10,718 nt of DNA from Promethearchaeota archaeon. GTDB lineage: Archaea; Asgardarchaeota; Lokiarchaeia; Sigynarchaeales; SOKP01. This document shows positions 1 through 6,533 of the stretch, piece after piece; the first letter of the stretch is position 1, and each line of letters begins with the position of its first letter. The notes under the pieces are model-generated. The model worked only from the letters and a program-made list of their open reading frames with translations, was not told where the DNA came from and made no database searches. Location: assembly GCA_016839425.1 (NCBI GenBank), contig JAEOUI010000231.1, positions 1-10,718 of the forward strand, in the 5' to 3' direction. Made by a program: the position numbers and the translations under genes.

Positions 1-674
1 ATATATAACATATTATTAACAGGTGTGGGCGGTCAAGGTGTTGTACTTTTAGGGAACATAATGCGAGAATATGGTTTGAGGTCTAAATTAATAAAGAATG
101 TCGTTGGTACGGAGACCAGGGGCGTTTCGCAGAGAGGTTGTTGCGCATTTGACAACAATCCTGCAGGGAAGGCTCGGTCTTAGCGACTATAAGATACCTC
201 ATTGACGGGCAAATATATTCACTAGAGCAGAAATATGATATAGGCGATTTAATATCTCCTACAATTCCAATGAACGATGCCCATCTCGTATTAGGCTTGG
301 AACCCTTGGAAACCTTAAGAAATCTAAATTTCATTTCAGAAAAGACTGTTGTTATTGTAAATACTCACGAAATCGTTCCTCGCAACGTCATTTTAAAATC
401 AAACCAAGAGAATGATTACCCTTCAATTGCTAAAATCATTGACCTCTTGGACCAATTTGCCAGGCGCGTTATCTCAATGGATTTTTACGAGTTTTCTAAA
501 GCTCGACTAAATCATTCAGTATACCAAAATAGCATGATATTAGGTGTTGCTGCAAAAGAATTCAAGGAAATATTCGCCAAGGATTTGATGATAGAAGTTC
601 TTGATGATTTTTTAAATAAGTCTGAGGAAAACATTAAAGCTTTTGAAATAGGATACGATCTGATCAATACTTAA
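1..674 (+). pseudogene. iorB: Indolepyruvate ferredoxin oxidoreductase beta subunit, 5'-truncated by the window and frameshifted
   Basis: This encodes the beta (gamma-domain) subunit of indolepyruvate:ferredoxin oxidoreductase, which with IorA oxidatively decarboxylates aryl 2-oxoacids from amino-acid breakdown and reduces ferredoxin in the cytoplasm. The first reading frame (from base 1) gives LLTGVGGQGVVLLGN, the family's N-terminal glycine motif, then GTETRGVSQRG, which matches the conserved ExxGMSQRGGSV segment. That frame hits TAG at 181-183. The frame starting at 171 continues the family pattern directly: GSVLATIRYLIDGQIYS, then LVLGLEPLETLRNL and a C-terminal half ending in NIKAFEIGYDLINT. 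Removing about 32 nt (139-170 or 138-169) would restore QRGGSV. The natural start lies just left of base 1. The part from ATG 270 is open but is not a natural start, because homology continues upstream of it. It is either a real pseudogene or an assembly/sequencing error. Family identity is confident; the cause of the break is unknown. Confidence 0.85.
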
Positions 675-698
675 AATCTTAACATATAAATAAACAAG

Positions 699-2774
699 CT
701 ATTTTTTACTATTAACGCTATGAACCTTAAACGATTCTAGTTTACCGTCCTTAATTTTAATTTCCCTGTATGCTCCAGCGGATTTATTATCACCATAGCT
801 TCCTAATCCTAAAGCTGGCGTTTGAACAATAAAGGGACCATATTGAACTATTTCTTTTATATTATCATATAGCTCGGAATAGGAGTCGTGAAAAATTGCG
901 GCAGGATTTTCAATCTTTTTTATTATAAAGGGAGGTGCGTCGTAGACTTTTGTTTTTTCTCCTTGAGGATCGGCAAGTCGATATTCGTTCAACTTGTGAG
1001 TATGTCCCGCTAATGTTAATACAGTGTAGTCCTTACAAAATTCAATTAATTTTTCCCAATTCGTCGAGATAGTTCCGTATTTTACATTGAACTTGCCATC
1101 AATCCGAGCGTTTGAAAGTTTATCCGCATGTTTTCCAAAGAGAGTTTCCTTGAAATCGCTAATTTTTATCTTAATGTCCTTCTTACTTATAGCTTTAGAT
1201 AATCTTTGTACAATATTTCGCTTTCCACCAGTATTAATAGGAGGTCCGTGTAGAAACAGGAAAATATTAACCTCTCGAGAATATTCACTATTGATAATAT
1301 TTTCAAGGAATTTAATTTGCTTGCTTGTAAGACCCGTTACAGAAGGATGCCCCGCCATAAAGTCCCTTACATTTTTATAAGCATCGGGGCCACTGTTAAG
1401 GAAAATGAATATATTGCTTCCCAATTTGATGAAGAAATCTAAGGAAGAATTAATTTCGGTCCAATAACCTCTTAAAGCGTTATAGCTTTTCGTTATGGCG
1501 TCAATCGGAGAGGATAAAAACATCTCATTCAGCGAAATTGCTTCAAACGCATTTAATCCCATTTTCTTGTACATGCCTCCCCAATTCAAATCGTAGCTCG
1601 AAACTCGAAAATCGTGGTTTCCTAAAACAGTAATTACAGGACAGAGAAGTTCTTCCCCTCTAGCAACCGCCAAGTATTTTGGTTTTTCTTTAGAGGGATA
1701 ATTTGTAATTATGTCTCTAAATACTTGCCAATTAGTGTTTTCATAACTAAAATCTGCTGTTTTAAAGATTTTTTTAGTGATCCTGCTTAATAAAGTGAAA
1801 TCAATAATATCACCTGTAATAACAACAAAATCTAATTGATTCAGACTTATTTTTTTATTCATTAACTTGATAAATCTTCGAAATTGATTATTTGGGTTTA
1901 TTAATCGCTTGATCAATGATTTTGATTCAATATTGTTTTCAACTTTCGTGGTATCCTGTGTTAATTTAAATTTTTTAGAATATTTACTCAATGATTTCTG
2001 GAATTTTTCTGTATTGACTGTTTGTGTCCATTTTTTGATGATTCCATATATTTTATCGTTTCTTTCAGCTAAATGCAAATCCGTGGCATGAACAAAAGTC
2101 ATGTTTCTCCAGTCATTTTTTGAGATTACGATTGAATGATAATTAACTCTTTTTTTATTTAGAACAATATCAAACATTACGAACATTCGACCTTTTAAAA
2201 AATCAATTATTTCCCAAGTGAGTTCGAATTCCATTATAGCACCATAAAATTTATAGGATTCGTTTAATGCCCCATACTTGAATAAATATCTTTGTGGGAA
2301 GAACATATCTTTTTTGATATATTGTGGATTATTTATTGATAGTGGAATTATCTCCTTAAAATCGTATATTTTCGGAACTATTGGATCTCCTCTGATTGCC
2401 CTAGTTTTCAATTTTTTTAATTGATTCTCAATTGCGGTTTCAGAAGCCATTTCTTTTTTAATTTTCTTTTTAGCCATTTTAGCCTTGAATCTCTTCCAAA
2501 AAGTTTTCTTTTTCTCGTACTCCTCCGCTTTATTCAATAATTCTCTTAATTTCCATTTATATTCAAAAATAGGAAGTAATTCAAGTTCGTTCCTGACGGT
2601 TTCTCGAAAGGATTTCAGATCTTTAATAGTACTTGCAAATAAAATAGGTGCTTTAAAAATTGTATTCTTAAGTTTTGCATCTATATTTATGAAGAATGGT
2701 CGACCCAAGTTCGGATTGATCGTGTATGTTCTATCTTTTGGCGAACTTAAATCATTATTTTTTATCGGAATCAT
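699..2774 (-). CDS. Calcineurin-like metallophosphoesterase with long N-terminal extension
   Basis: This is a 691-aa protein with a complete calcineurin-like phosphoesterase core, a fold that uses two metal ions to hydrolyse phosphomono- or diesters. All blocks are visible in order: D232-x-H234, G321-D322-x-x-D325, G385-N386-H387-D388, H509-G510 and G590-H591-T592-H593. The core is interrupted by family-atypical insertions: a lysine-rich segment at about 250-310 between the first two metal motifs, and about 120 residues between GNHD and the HG motif. The first 225 residues lie outside the core. They include a highly charged lysine-rich helical stretch (about 75-125) and a predicted beta-rich part just before the catalytic domain. 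No signal peptide or clear membrane segment is seen. An in-frame TAA lies three codons upstream, so ATG 2774 is the first possible start; a weak GGAAAG lies about 9 nt before it. It is convergent with iorB with a 24-nt gap. The substrate cannot be told from sequence. Confidence 0.9.
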   Translation of the reverse strand: MIPIKNNDLSSPKDRTYTINPNLGRPFFINIDAKLKNTIFKAPILFASTIKDLKSFRETVRNELELLPIFEYKWKLRELLNKAEEYEKKKTFWKRFKAKMAKKKIKKEMASETAIENQLKKLKTRAIRGDPIVPKIYDFKEIIPLSINNPQYIKKDMFFPQRYLFKYGALNESYKFYGAIMEFELTWEIIDFLKGRMFVMFDIVLNKKRVNYHSIVISKNDWRNMTFVHATDLHLAERNDKIYGIIKKWTQTVNTEKFQKSLSKYSKKFKLTQDTTKVENNIESKSLIKRLINPNNQFRRFIKLMNKKISLNQLDFVVITGDIIDFTLLSRITKKIFKTADFSYENTNWQVFRDIITNYPSKEKPKYLAVARGEELLCPVITVLGNHDFRVSSYDLNWGGMYKKMGLNAFEAISLNEMFLSSPIDAITKSYNALRGYWTEINSSLDFFIKLGSNIFIFLNSGPDAYKNVRDFMAGHPSVTGLTSKQIKFLENIINSEYSREVNIFLFLHGPPINTGGKRNIVQRLSKAISKKDIKIKISDFKETLFGKHADKLSNARIDGKFNVKYGTISTNWEKLIEFCKDYTVLTLAGHTHKLNEYRLADPQGEKTKVYDAPPFIIKKIENPAAIFHDSYSELYDNIKEIVQYGPFIVQTPALGLGSYGDNKSAGAYREIKIKDGKLESFKVHSVNSKK

Positions 2775-2914
2775 GAGATATTACTTTCCAGACAAAATAT
2801 TGCTAGATTATAATAATTGGTTATATTACAAGAGAACTAGCATAAAAAGATATTGAATTTAATAGACTTTTACGATCTGTTTGAATTTAAGGTTTCAGAT
2901 TGATATTTAATTAC

Positions 2915-3190
2915 CTAATCGCTGGAAAGATTCACGAATATGACATTATCTCCACGAATGATAACCGTGCCTAATTGCTCGTGTTCTTCTTTAATATTTC
3001 CTTCTTCGTCTTGATATTCAAATATCTGAGAGGCGTCTTCCAAGAATAGGTTCAAATGCTCGTCAAATCCAGATAACTTACCCCTAAACAGCCTGTTCCT
3101 TTTAATCTTGATCAAAATCGTCTTGGTGACCGAGTTTCTCAAGTAATCGATCGGTCGGTTAGGTCTATTATGTTGTTGTCGTCTTTCCAT
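2915..3190 (-). CDS. Sm-like archaeal protein (LSm/SmAP)
   Basis: This 91-aa protein belongs to the Sm/LSm family, which forms hexa- or heptameric rings that bind U-rich RNA and take part in RNA processing and turnover. The N-terminal helix carries RPIDYLRNSV (12-21), the archaeal Sm signature. The Sm1 motif spans about 21-52, with F35-x-G37 and D43-x-H45-x-N47. The Sm2 motif contains IRGDNV at 78-83. H45, N47, R79 and D81 correspond to the uridine-binding residues of archaeal SmAP rings. The loop between Sm1 and Sm2 (57-72) is acidic and slightly long. The 13-residue N-terminus is rich in Arg, His and Gln. It is divergent from the small Cys-rich gene at 3317 and lies 140 nt upstream of the phosphoesterase, so a shared transcript is possible but not evident. 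There is no Shine-Dalgarno before ATG 3190. Confidence 0.95.
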   Translation of the reverse strand: MERRQQHNRPNRPIDYLRNSVTKTILIKIKRNRLFRGKLSGFDEHLNLFLEDASQIFEYQDEEGNIKEEHEQLGTVIIRGDNVIFVNLSSD

Positions 3191-3213
3191 ACTTTATTAC
3201 ACTACGATAATTA

Positions 3214-3228
3214 TTGTTTAAAAAAAAT
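3214..3228 (-). promoter_or_regulatory. Putative TATA box of the Sm-like gene
   Basis: On the minus strand a T/A-only run (TTTTTTTAAAC) is centred about 30 nt upstream of ATG 3190. With no Shine-Dalgarno present, this fits an archaeal promoter giving a leaderless or very short-leader mRNA. The call rests on position and composition only, in a region that is AT-rich throughout. Confidence 0.35.
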
Positions 3229-3286
3229 TCTATAATTAAATACTTTCTAAAATCTAATTAAAACCTTTTGTTTTATCAAATACTAA

Positions 3287-3296
3287 TTATTATATT
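3287..3296 (+). promoter_or_regulatory. Putative TATA box of the small Cys-rich gene
   Basis: ATTATTATATT is centred about 25 nt before ATG 3317, the spacing expected if transcription starts at or next to the start codon (leaderless mRNA). It shares the 126-nt divergent region with the Sm-like gene promoter. Confidence 0.4.
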
Positions 3297-3316
3297 CCTT
3301 AAAAATGTGAAAATGA

Positions 3317-3466
3317 ATGTCGGAAAAAAATGATGTAAAAATTGTCACTTGTTGTGTGAAAAATTGCCAGAAAGATATTCCCATTGAAAACGCCATTATT
3401 ATAAACGGAAAATATTTTTGCGGGACATGTGGAGTGGCTTATTATAGGAGCGCTTTAAATTTATAG
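3317..3466 (+). CDS. Small Cys-rich, TRASH/metallothionein-like zinc-binding protein (49 aa)
   Basis: This is a short ORF of 49 codons plus TAG. It has five cysteines: C12, C13 and C17 near the N-terminus, and C35-x-x-C38 in the context NGKYFCGTCGVAYYRS. The layout (CxxxC, about 17 residues with an aliphatic run AIIIN, then GKYFCxxC followed by aromatics) resembles YHS/TRASH or SmtA-like metal-binding knuckles, where GK-Y-[YF]-C precedes the second cysteine pair. This suggests one bound zinc ion, but the family match is by eye only. The upstream ATGs at 3305 and 3313 are immediately closed or out of frame, so ATG 3317 is used; there is no Shine-Dalgarno and a TATA-like element sits about 25 nt upstream. 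It is divergent from the Sm-like gene. Coding status is supported by the ordered Cys spacing and promoter position rather than by length. It could be a regulator or a metal chaperone; function is unknown. Confidence 0.6.
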   Translation: MSEKNDVKIVTCCVKNCQKDIPIENAIIINGKYFCGTCGVAYYRSALNL

Positions 3467-3590
3467 GAGTATTCAATCATAGTAAAAATAAAAAAAGGAT
3501 ATTAATAATTTTAAATCTCAATAAATAAATTCTTATGACTAAATAAAATCAAACTTAAAATCTATGTGATGAACTTTTATTTAATGGTTC

Positions 3591-3600
3591 TTTTATAGAT
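3591..3600 (+). promoter_or_regulatory. Putative TATA box of tRNA-Arg
   Basis: TTTTATAGAT is centred about 25 nt upstream of the first tRNA base (3621), the normal archaeal TATA spacing. Confidence 0.4.
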
Positions 3601-3659
3601 AATATTCTAATATATTTTATAGGCCCGTGGCGAAGCATGGATATCGCGGCAGCCTCCTA

Positions 3660-3676
3660 AGCTAATAGCTGGAGAG
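3660..3676 (+). other. Canonical 37/38 intron of tRNA-Arg(CCT), 17 nt
   Basis: A bulge-helix-bulge fits exactly. The central 4-bp helix is CTCC (3654-3657) with GGAG (3671-3674). The 5' bulge T-A|A (3658-3660) and 3' bulge A-G|A (3675-3677) are both cut after the second base, and the intron folds into a small hairpin GCT/AGC (3661-3663, 3667-3669). The archaeal tRNA splicing endonuclease would cut here to give A37-A38. Confidence 0.85.
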
Positions 3677-3697
3677 AGCTGAAGATCGGGGGTTCAA

Positions 3698-3727
3698 GCG
3701 TTAAAAAAAATCTTTTTAAAGGGATAC
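3698..3727 (+). other. Non-canonical T-loop intron of tRNA-Arg(CCT), 30 nt
   Basis: The T-stem 5' strand and TTCAA (3688-3697) are separated from A-T-CCCCT (3728-3734) by 30 extra bases. The insert forms a hairpin, TTAAAAA (3701-3707) with TTTTTAA (3713-3719), and a relaxed, imperfect bulge-helix-bulge can be drawn around TTC (3693-3695) and GGA (3722-3724). Splicing gives T-loop TTCAAAT; shifting the intron to 3699-3728 gives TTCAAGT, equally acceptable. Introns at positions 58-60 are known from some archaea. Confidence 0.8.
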
Positions 3728-3806
3728 ATCCCCTCGGGCCTGCTCTTTAAATCTTTCTTATAAACCAGATTAATCAATTATTTGATATTTATTATTTGAT
3801 TTAAGA

Positions 3807-4133
3807 TTAATAATACAACCAAAACGAACTAAAAAAGAAAAAATACACGAACATAATGAATAACAAAAAACAACAACAATATCCGCAACCTTTTTGTCCG
3901 TTTCGAGAAGAAGACGTACGAGGGATCGTATTAATTATGTTAGTTTCTCGCTTGACATTATTCGCCTGTGTTTTTAAATAACTAATTTCTTGCTTGAGAA
4001 CATCGATTTCCCTTGGATCGTTTTCGTTTTTTTTACTTTGAACTTCTTCTTTTGGTAAAAGTTCTCCGCATAATTCACAATATTTTTGTGTTGGATCGTT
4101 AACTCTACTTCCGCAAGATGGACAATACATCAT
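3807..4133 (-). CDS. Zinc-ribbon protein with coiled coil and C-terminal membrane anchor
   Basis: This 108-aa protein has three parts. The N-terminus is a zinc ribbon of the YCPSCG...KYCELCG type, with C4, C7, C19 and C22 as ligands. The middle (about 30-65) is charged and helical, possibly a short coiled coil. The C-terminus (86-108) is an almost purely hydrophobic, Phe-rich segment that can span a membrane once and ends two residues after the last aromatics, so the protein is probably tail-anchored with the ribbon in the cytoplasm. A GCGYCCC cluster (82-88) sits directly at the membrane boundary. Two tandem ATGs (4133 and 4130) are both possible starts; there is no Shine-Dalgarno. The next gene upstream on the same strand is the NIPA-like transporter, which ends 189 nt away. 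No specific function can be assigned; zinc ribbon plus one TM is a common architecture in archaeal proteins of unknown role. Confidence 0.8.
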   Translation of the reverse strand: MMYCPSCGSRVNDPTQKYCELCGELLPKEEVQSKKNENDPREIDVLKQEISYLKTQANNVKRETNIINTIPRTSSSRNGQKGCGYCCCFLLFIMFVYFFFFSSFWLYY

Positions 4134-4322
4134 TATAAATATCTTGTTTAACTAAGCTATATATTTTTTATATCACATTTAAATTTATATGTATGTCCAA
4201 TTAAATAAAAAGATAATTAGAGAATTTAATTGAATATTTCTAAGCTTTACCATGTGTTTTTATTTTTTAGGATTTTGGTTTTTCTATGCCCCAAACTTAT
4301 TTTTAAAACTAATTAAGAATGA

Positions 4323-5285
4323 TCAATCTAAAATATTATCAGAATTACTTTCCACTCTCGCTTGTGTCCTACTTAAAACTAGCGTAGCAATTAAAATAAG
4401 AATTATTGCAATTAAAAACAAGGGTAAATTCAACACAGTTTGGTTAAAAACTACAAATCCCACGATAATAGGCACGACTAAATTAATACTGGTTTGTATC
4501 GGCCATAAAACAACAGCCTTGCCCTTTTGCATTCCATTGTTTTGATATACTATTCCAACAAAATTAAAAGCAATTAAACCGTAAAATCCCAAGAACACCC
4601 ATAAATGTGCGTAATCAAACCAAAAAACGCCAAATAGTACTTCTGCCCATCCAAACAGGGATATGATGTTTATTGAAGCGTCAACATATGCTTGTGCTAA
4701 AATATTCCCAAAGAGACCTCCAAGACTGAATAACAATCCCGCAACGATAATCTTGAATAAAGCGGTGATATTTCTTTGTTTTAGTTTCTTGCCAATTAGC
4801 ACGCTCATTATTACGATTAAAAATATTATGAGGAGAAAAATCAGGAAGGGTAGAATAAACGACGATAAGTCAATGTATACGCTTGAAATTTCTGAAAGAG
4901 CAATTAATACGGTTGAAAAGATTAAGAGACCTATAGCTGCAATTTCTACGACAGTTATTTTTTCGTTAAGCATTCTATTAGCACAAATAACCATCACGAT
5001 GAGTCCAACATTTTGGAGAGGTTGAACGATGATAATGCCAACGAAACCTTGAGCAATGACATATGGTATCCACCCGACAATCCCTAAGGCAAATCCAATC
5101 ACCCAGTATTTGTTTCTGAAATAGTTCGCAAAGCTGGAACCAAGTCCGCTCACGCCTCCTTGAAGATCTAGCTCTGGAAGCCCATCCATTAACCCCTTTT
5201 TCTGTAGTGCCACACCGATATTTACCATACAAGTCGCTAAAATTGCTAATGAGATGCCGAGTATAATTGTTACTATTTCTACCAT
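4323..5285 (-). CDS. NIPA-like / DMT-superfamily membrane transporter
   Basis: This 320-aa integral membrane protein has about nine hydrophobic segments (roughly 4-25, 61-80, 82-101, 112-131, 141-164, 178-199, 208-222, 228-247, 265-281, 286-305). It matches the layout of the NIPA branch of the drug/metabolite transporter superfamily, whose eukaryotic members are linked to Mg2+ transport. LQKKG (27-31) follows TM1, RNKYWVIG (57-64) opens TM2, IIVQPLQNVGLIV (85-97) lies in TM3 and LNEKI (106-110) begins the next loop. The second half repeats the pattern, with ILAQAYVDASI and KAVVLWPIQTSINLVVPIIVG. I use ATG 5285. A TTG nine bases upstream is in frame, but ATG fits the N-terminal membrane helix and lies about 20 nt after a TATA-like run. 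The substrate is not proven; Mg2+ is an inference from the family. It sits between the zinc ribbon and the LRR gene on the same strand, with gaps of 189 and 100 nt. Confidence 0.75.
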   Translation of the reverse strand: MVEIVTIILGISLAILATCMVNIGVALQKKGLMDGLPELDLQGGVSGLGSSFANYFRNKYWVIGFALGIVGWIPYVIAQGFVGIIIVQPLQNVGLIVMVICANRMLNEKITVVEIAAIGLLIFSTVLIALSEISSVYIDLSSFILPFLIFLLIIFLIVIMSVLIGKKLKQRNITALFKIIVAGLLFSLGGLFGNILAQAYVDASINIISLFGWAEVLFGVFWFDYAHLWVFLGFYGLIAFNFVGIVYQNNGMQKGKAVVLWPIQTSINLVVPIIVGFVVFNQTVLNLPLFLIAIILILIATLVLSRTQARVESNSDNILD

Positions 5286-5299
5286 ATTTCTCAAGCGTT

Positions 5300-5312
5300 T
5301 ATAATTAAATTA
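5300..5312 (-). promoter_or_regulatory. Putative TATA box of the NIPA-like gene
   Basis: On the minus strand TTTAATTATAAAC is centred about 21 nt upstream of ATG 5285, which would place the transcription start at or next to the start codon. The surrounding region is AT-rich, so the call is tentative. Confidence 0.3.
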
Positions 5313-5385
5313 TAGTTAAATTAATCAGATAAATAGTCTTGGCGTGGATAGATTAAAAATTATTTGAAATTTGAAAGATAATAAA

Positions 5386-6090
5386 TTATAATAGAATCTT
5401 TAAACCTTTAGACTCCTTTTCGAGCACCGATTCCGAGATGAACGAAATCCTGTTTTTGAACAATTTTAAGAGGTTAAGACGGGGAATTTCACTAACAAAA
5501 GCGGGTATTTCTTTAATGAAATTAAAACTAAGATCGATTTCTTCAAGAGAAATTAGATTGACAATACTTGGTGGGAGTCGGTCTAATTCATTTCCAATTA
5601 AATCGATAGTTCTCAATTTCTTCATGGAAGTAATACAATCGGAAAGCTCAGAAATGGAATTCCACGCCAAGTTCAATACAATTAAATTATCTAGCTCCGA
5701 AAGATATTCAGGAATGTCTTTTAATCCAACCTTATAAAGACCTAACCCAACGATTCTTTTATTTTTAATTGCAATGCCCACGGTGTTAAAATCAATCTTT
5801 CGAACGATGGGTAATTCCATATTAAGAGAAGATTCTAAAAATCTTACTACCTCCGCATCTCCAAGATTGATTTTCTTTTTTATGAGAGCAGTTTTTTCGG
5901 ATTTGAAAATCTCGTCATAACACATACAACAATAAAATTCTAATAGAGGATTTTCCCATAGCTTAATTCGCCGAGGTCCCGAAATATAACGGTTTCTAAA
6001 ACAAAAATCCTTGAATTGTATGTGTTTATTACATCGAAAACAGGATCGATTCTTTGTTTCTTTTTTGGGCTCTTGAAACTTAAAATCCAT
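5386..6090 (-). CDS. Zinc-finger/leucine-rich-repeat protein
   Basis: This 234-aa protein combines an N-terminal cysteine module with leucine-rich repeats, a scaffold usually used for protein binding. The N-terminal part carries C17-x-x-C20 in the context SCFRCNKHI, and C54-C55-x-C57 in EFYCCMCYDEIF, which together could hold one zinc ion; C30 and C31-region aromatics lie between. From about 112, four repeats of about 23 residues follow: RIVGLGLYKVGLKDIPEYLSEL, then units starting LIVLNLAWNSI, LRTIDLIGNELDRLPPSI and LEEIDLSFNFIKEIPAFV, then a degenerate LNLLKLFKNRI. These are of the bacterial/plant-like LxxLxLxxN type with xxIPxx between strands. There is no signal peptide or TM segment, so it is probably cytoplasmic. 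ATG 6090 is the first Met and lacks a Shine-Dalgarno. Small LRR proteins are frequent in Asgard genomes. The partner is unknown. Confidence 0.8.
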   Translation of the reverse strand: MDFKFQEPKKETKNRSCFRCNKHIQFKDFCFRNRYISGPRRIKLWENPLLEFYCCMCYDEIFKSEKTALIKKKINLGDAEVVRFLESSLNMELPIVRKIDFNTVGIAIKNKRIVGLGLYKVGLKDIPEYLSELDNLIVLNLAWNSISELSDCITSMKKLRTIDLIGNELDRLPPSIVNLISLEEIDLSFNFIKEIPAFVSEIPRLNLLKLFKNRISFISESVLEKESKGLKILL

Positions 6091-6180
6091 TTTGTTCAGA
6101 AAATGTTTTTTAAGATTATCATTAGGTTAACTATTTAAAAATATAGGCTTTATCTTTTAAAAATCATAATATAAAATATA

Positions 6181-6226
6181 AAAAAGAAAGAAAAAATGAT
6201 AAAAAATTATAGTCTCGATTTCGAGA
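6181..6226 (-). terminator. Hairpin plus T-tract terminator of the histone gene
   Basis: Reading the minus strand, 27 nt after the histone stop there is a perfect 6-bp hairpin, TCTCGA/TCGAGA (6213-6226, 2-nt spacer). It is followed by ATTTTTTATCATTTTTTC and more T-runs to about 6181. The T-tracts are the recognised archaeal termination signal; the hairpin may stabilise the mRNA 3' end. Confidence 0.65.
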
Positions 6227-6252
6227 TGCTATAAATATTGATTTAAAGAGAT

Positions 6253-6465
6253 TTAGATCAATTTCATTGCCAAATCCATGTCTTTAGAAGTGAGTTTCTT
6301 TCTCGAAGCGTGTCGGGTCATTTCTAAAGCTTTATTTGTGACTCCTTTCGCCAATTTCTCTAAATAGTCGATTAAAGCGTCAACTGCTTCTCGAGCAACC
6401 ATCTCAGCTCCGAAATCCTTCATCAATTTTCTAACTGGACTCCAAGCAAATACTTTTTTAGCCAT
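6253..6465 (-). CDS. Archaeal histone
   Basis: This 70-aa protein is a single histone fold that dimerises and wraps DNA into archaeal nucleosome-like filaments. The sequence aligns along its length with HMf-type histones: SPVRKLMKDFGAEMVAREAVD (9-29, helix 1 and start of helix 2), the long central helix to about 50, then MTRHASRKKLTSKDMDLAMKLI, equivalent to the RHAGRKTI...EDIELA signature. The residues after loop 2 (R51, H52, R55, K56, K57, T59) are those used for DNA contact in the family. It ends directly after helix 3, with no eukaryote-like tail. I choose ATG 6465 because GGAGG (6475-6479) lies about 9-10 nt upstream; an in-frame ATG at 6474 is only one base from that Shine-Dalgarno and would add MKN. 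It is one of the few genes here with a strong Shine-Dalgarno, suggesting efficient leadered translation. Confidence 0.95.
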   Translation of the reverse strand: MAKKVFAWSPVRKLMKDFGAEMVAREAVDALIDYLEKLAKGVTNKALEMTRHASRKKLTSKDMDLAMKLI

Positions 6466-6474
6466 ATTTTTCAT

Positions 6475-6479
6475 TCCTC
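6475..6479 (-). promoter_or_regulatory. Shine-Dalgarno of the histone gene, deciding its start
   Basis: GGAGG on the minus strand is 9-10 nt before ATG 6465 but immediately next to ATG 6474, which favours 6465. The other genes here mostly lack such a site and look leaderless. Confidence 0.65.
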
Positions 6480-6533
6480 CACTTATATTATAAAATTTTT
6501 TTACAGTTTATGTCTTGCAATTTAAACCGTATT

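Larger units (their letters stand above)
3621..3742 (+). tRNA. tRNA-Arg(CCT) containing two introns (3660-3676 and about 3698-3727)
   Basis: Removing two introns gives a 75-nt cloverleaf. The acceptor AGGCCCG (3621-3627) pairs with CGGGCCT (3735-3741), with discriminator G3742 and no encoded CCA. T8 G9 are followed by D-stem GCGA/TCGC (3630-3633, 3644-3647) around loop AGCATGGATA with A14, G18G19 and A21. The anticodon stem CAGC/GCTG (3650-3653, 3678-3681) encloses loop CTCCTAA, anticodon CCT (3656-3658), so it should decode AGG. The 27-43 pair is a G-A mismatch. Variable region AGATC has C48 matching G15. T-stem GGGGG (3688-3692) pairs with CCCCT (3730-3734). Intron 1 is 17 nt at 37/38 with a textbook bulge-helix-bulge: CTCC 3654-3657 pairs with GGAG 3671-3674. 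Intron 2 is 30 nt in the T-loop, after A58 or G59, with an internal TTAAAAA/TTTTTAA hairpin. Its boundary is uncertain by one base. Confidence 0.9.

Noticed and set aside
136..172. Archaeal bulge-helix-bulge intron in iorB
   Set aside because: Both 32-nt removals that restore QRGGSV were tested for a 4-bp central helix flanked by 3-nt bulges; neither gives complementary strands, so splicing is not supported.
160..190. Programmed -1 frameshift in iorB
   Set aside because: No slippery heptamer is present in the needed frame, and reading through would leave 11 extra residues inside an otherwise ungapped motif.
2801..2842. TGCTAG...CTAGCA inverted repeat upstream of the phosphoesterase
   Set aside because: Only 6-bp arms with a 30-nt spacer; likely chance in AT-rich DNA.
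3648..3692. Class II tRNA (Ser/Leu) with a long variable arm
   Set aside because: Without the 37/38 intron the anticodon stem has only three pairs, and the anticodon CCT is not Ser or Leu; the intron model gives an exact bulge-helix-bulge.
4252..4545. Plus-strand ORF over the 3' end of the NIPA-like gene
   Set aside because: Hydrophobic translation is the antisense shadow of a membrane protein; no start signals or motifs.
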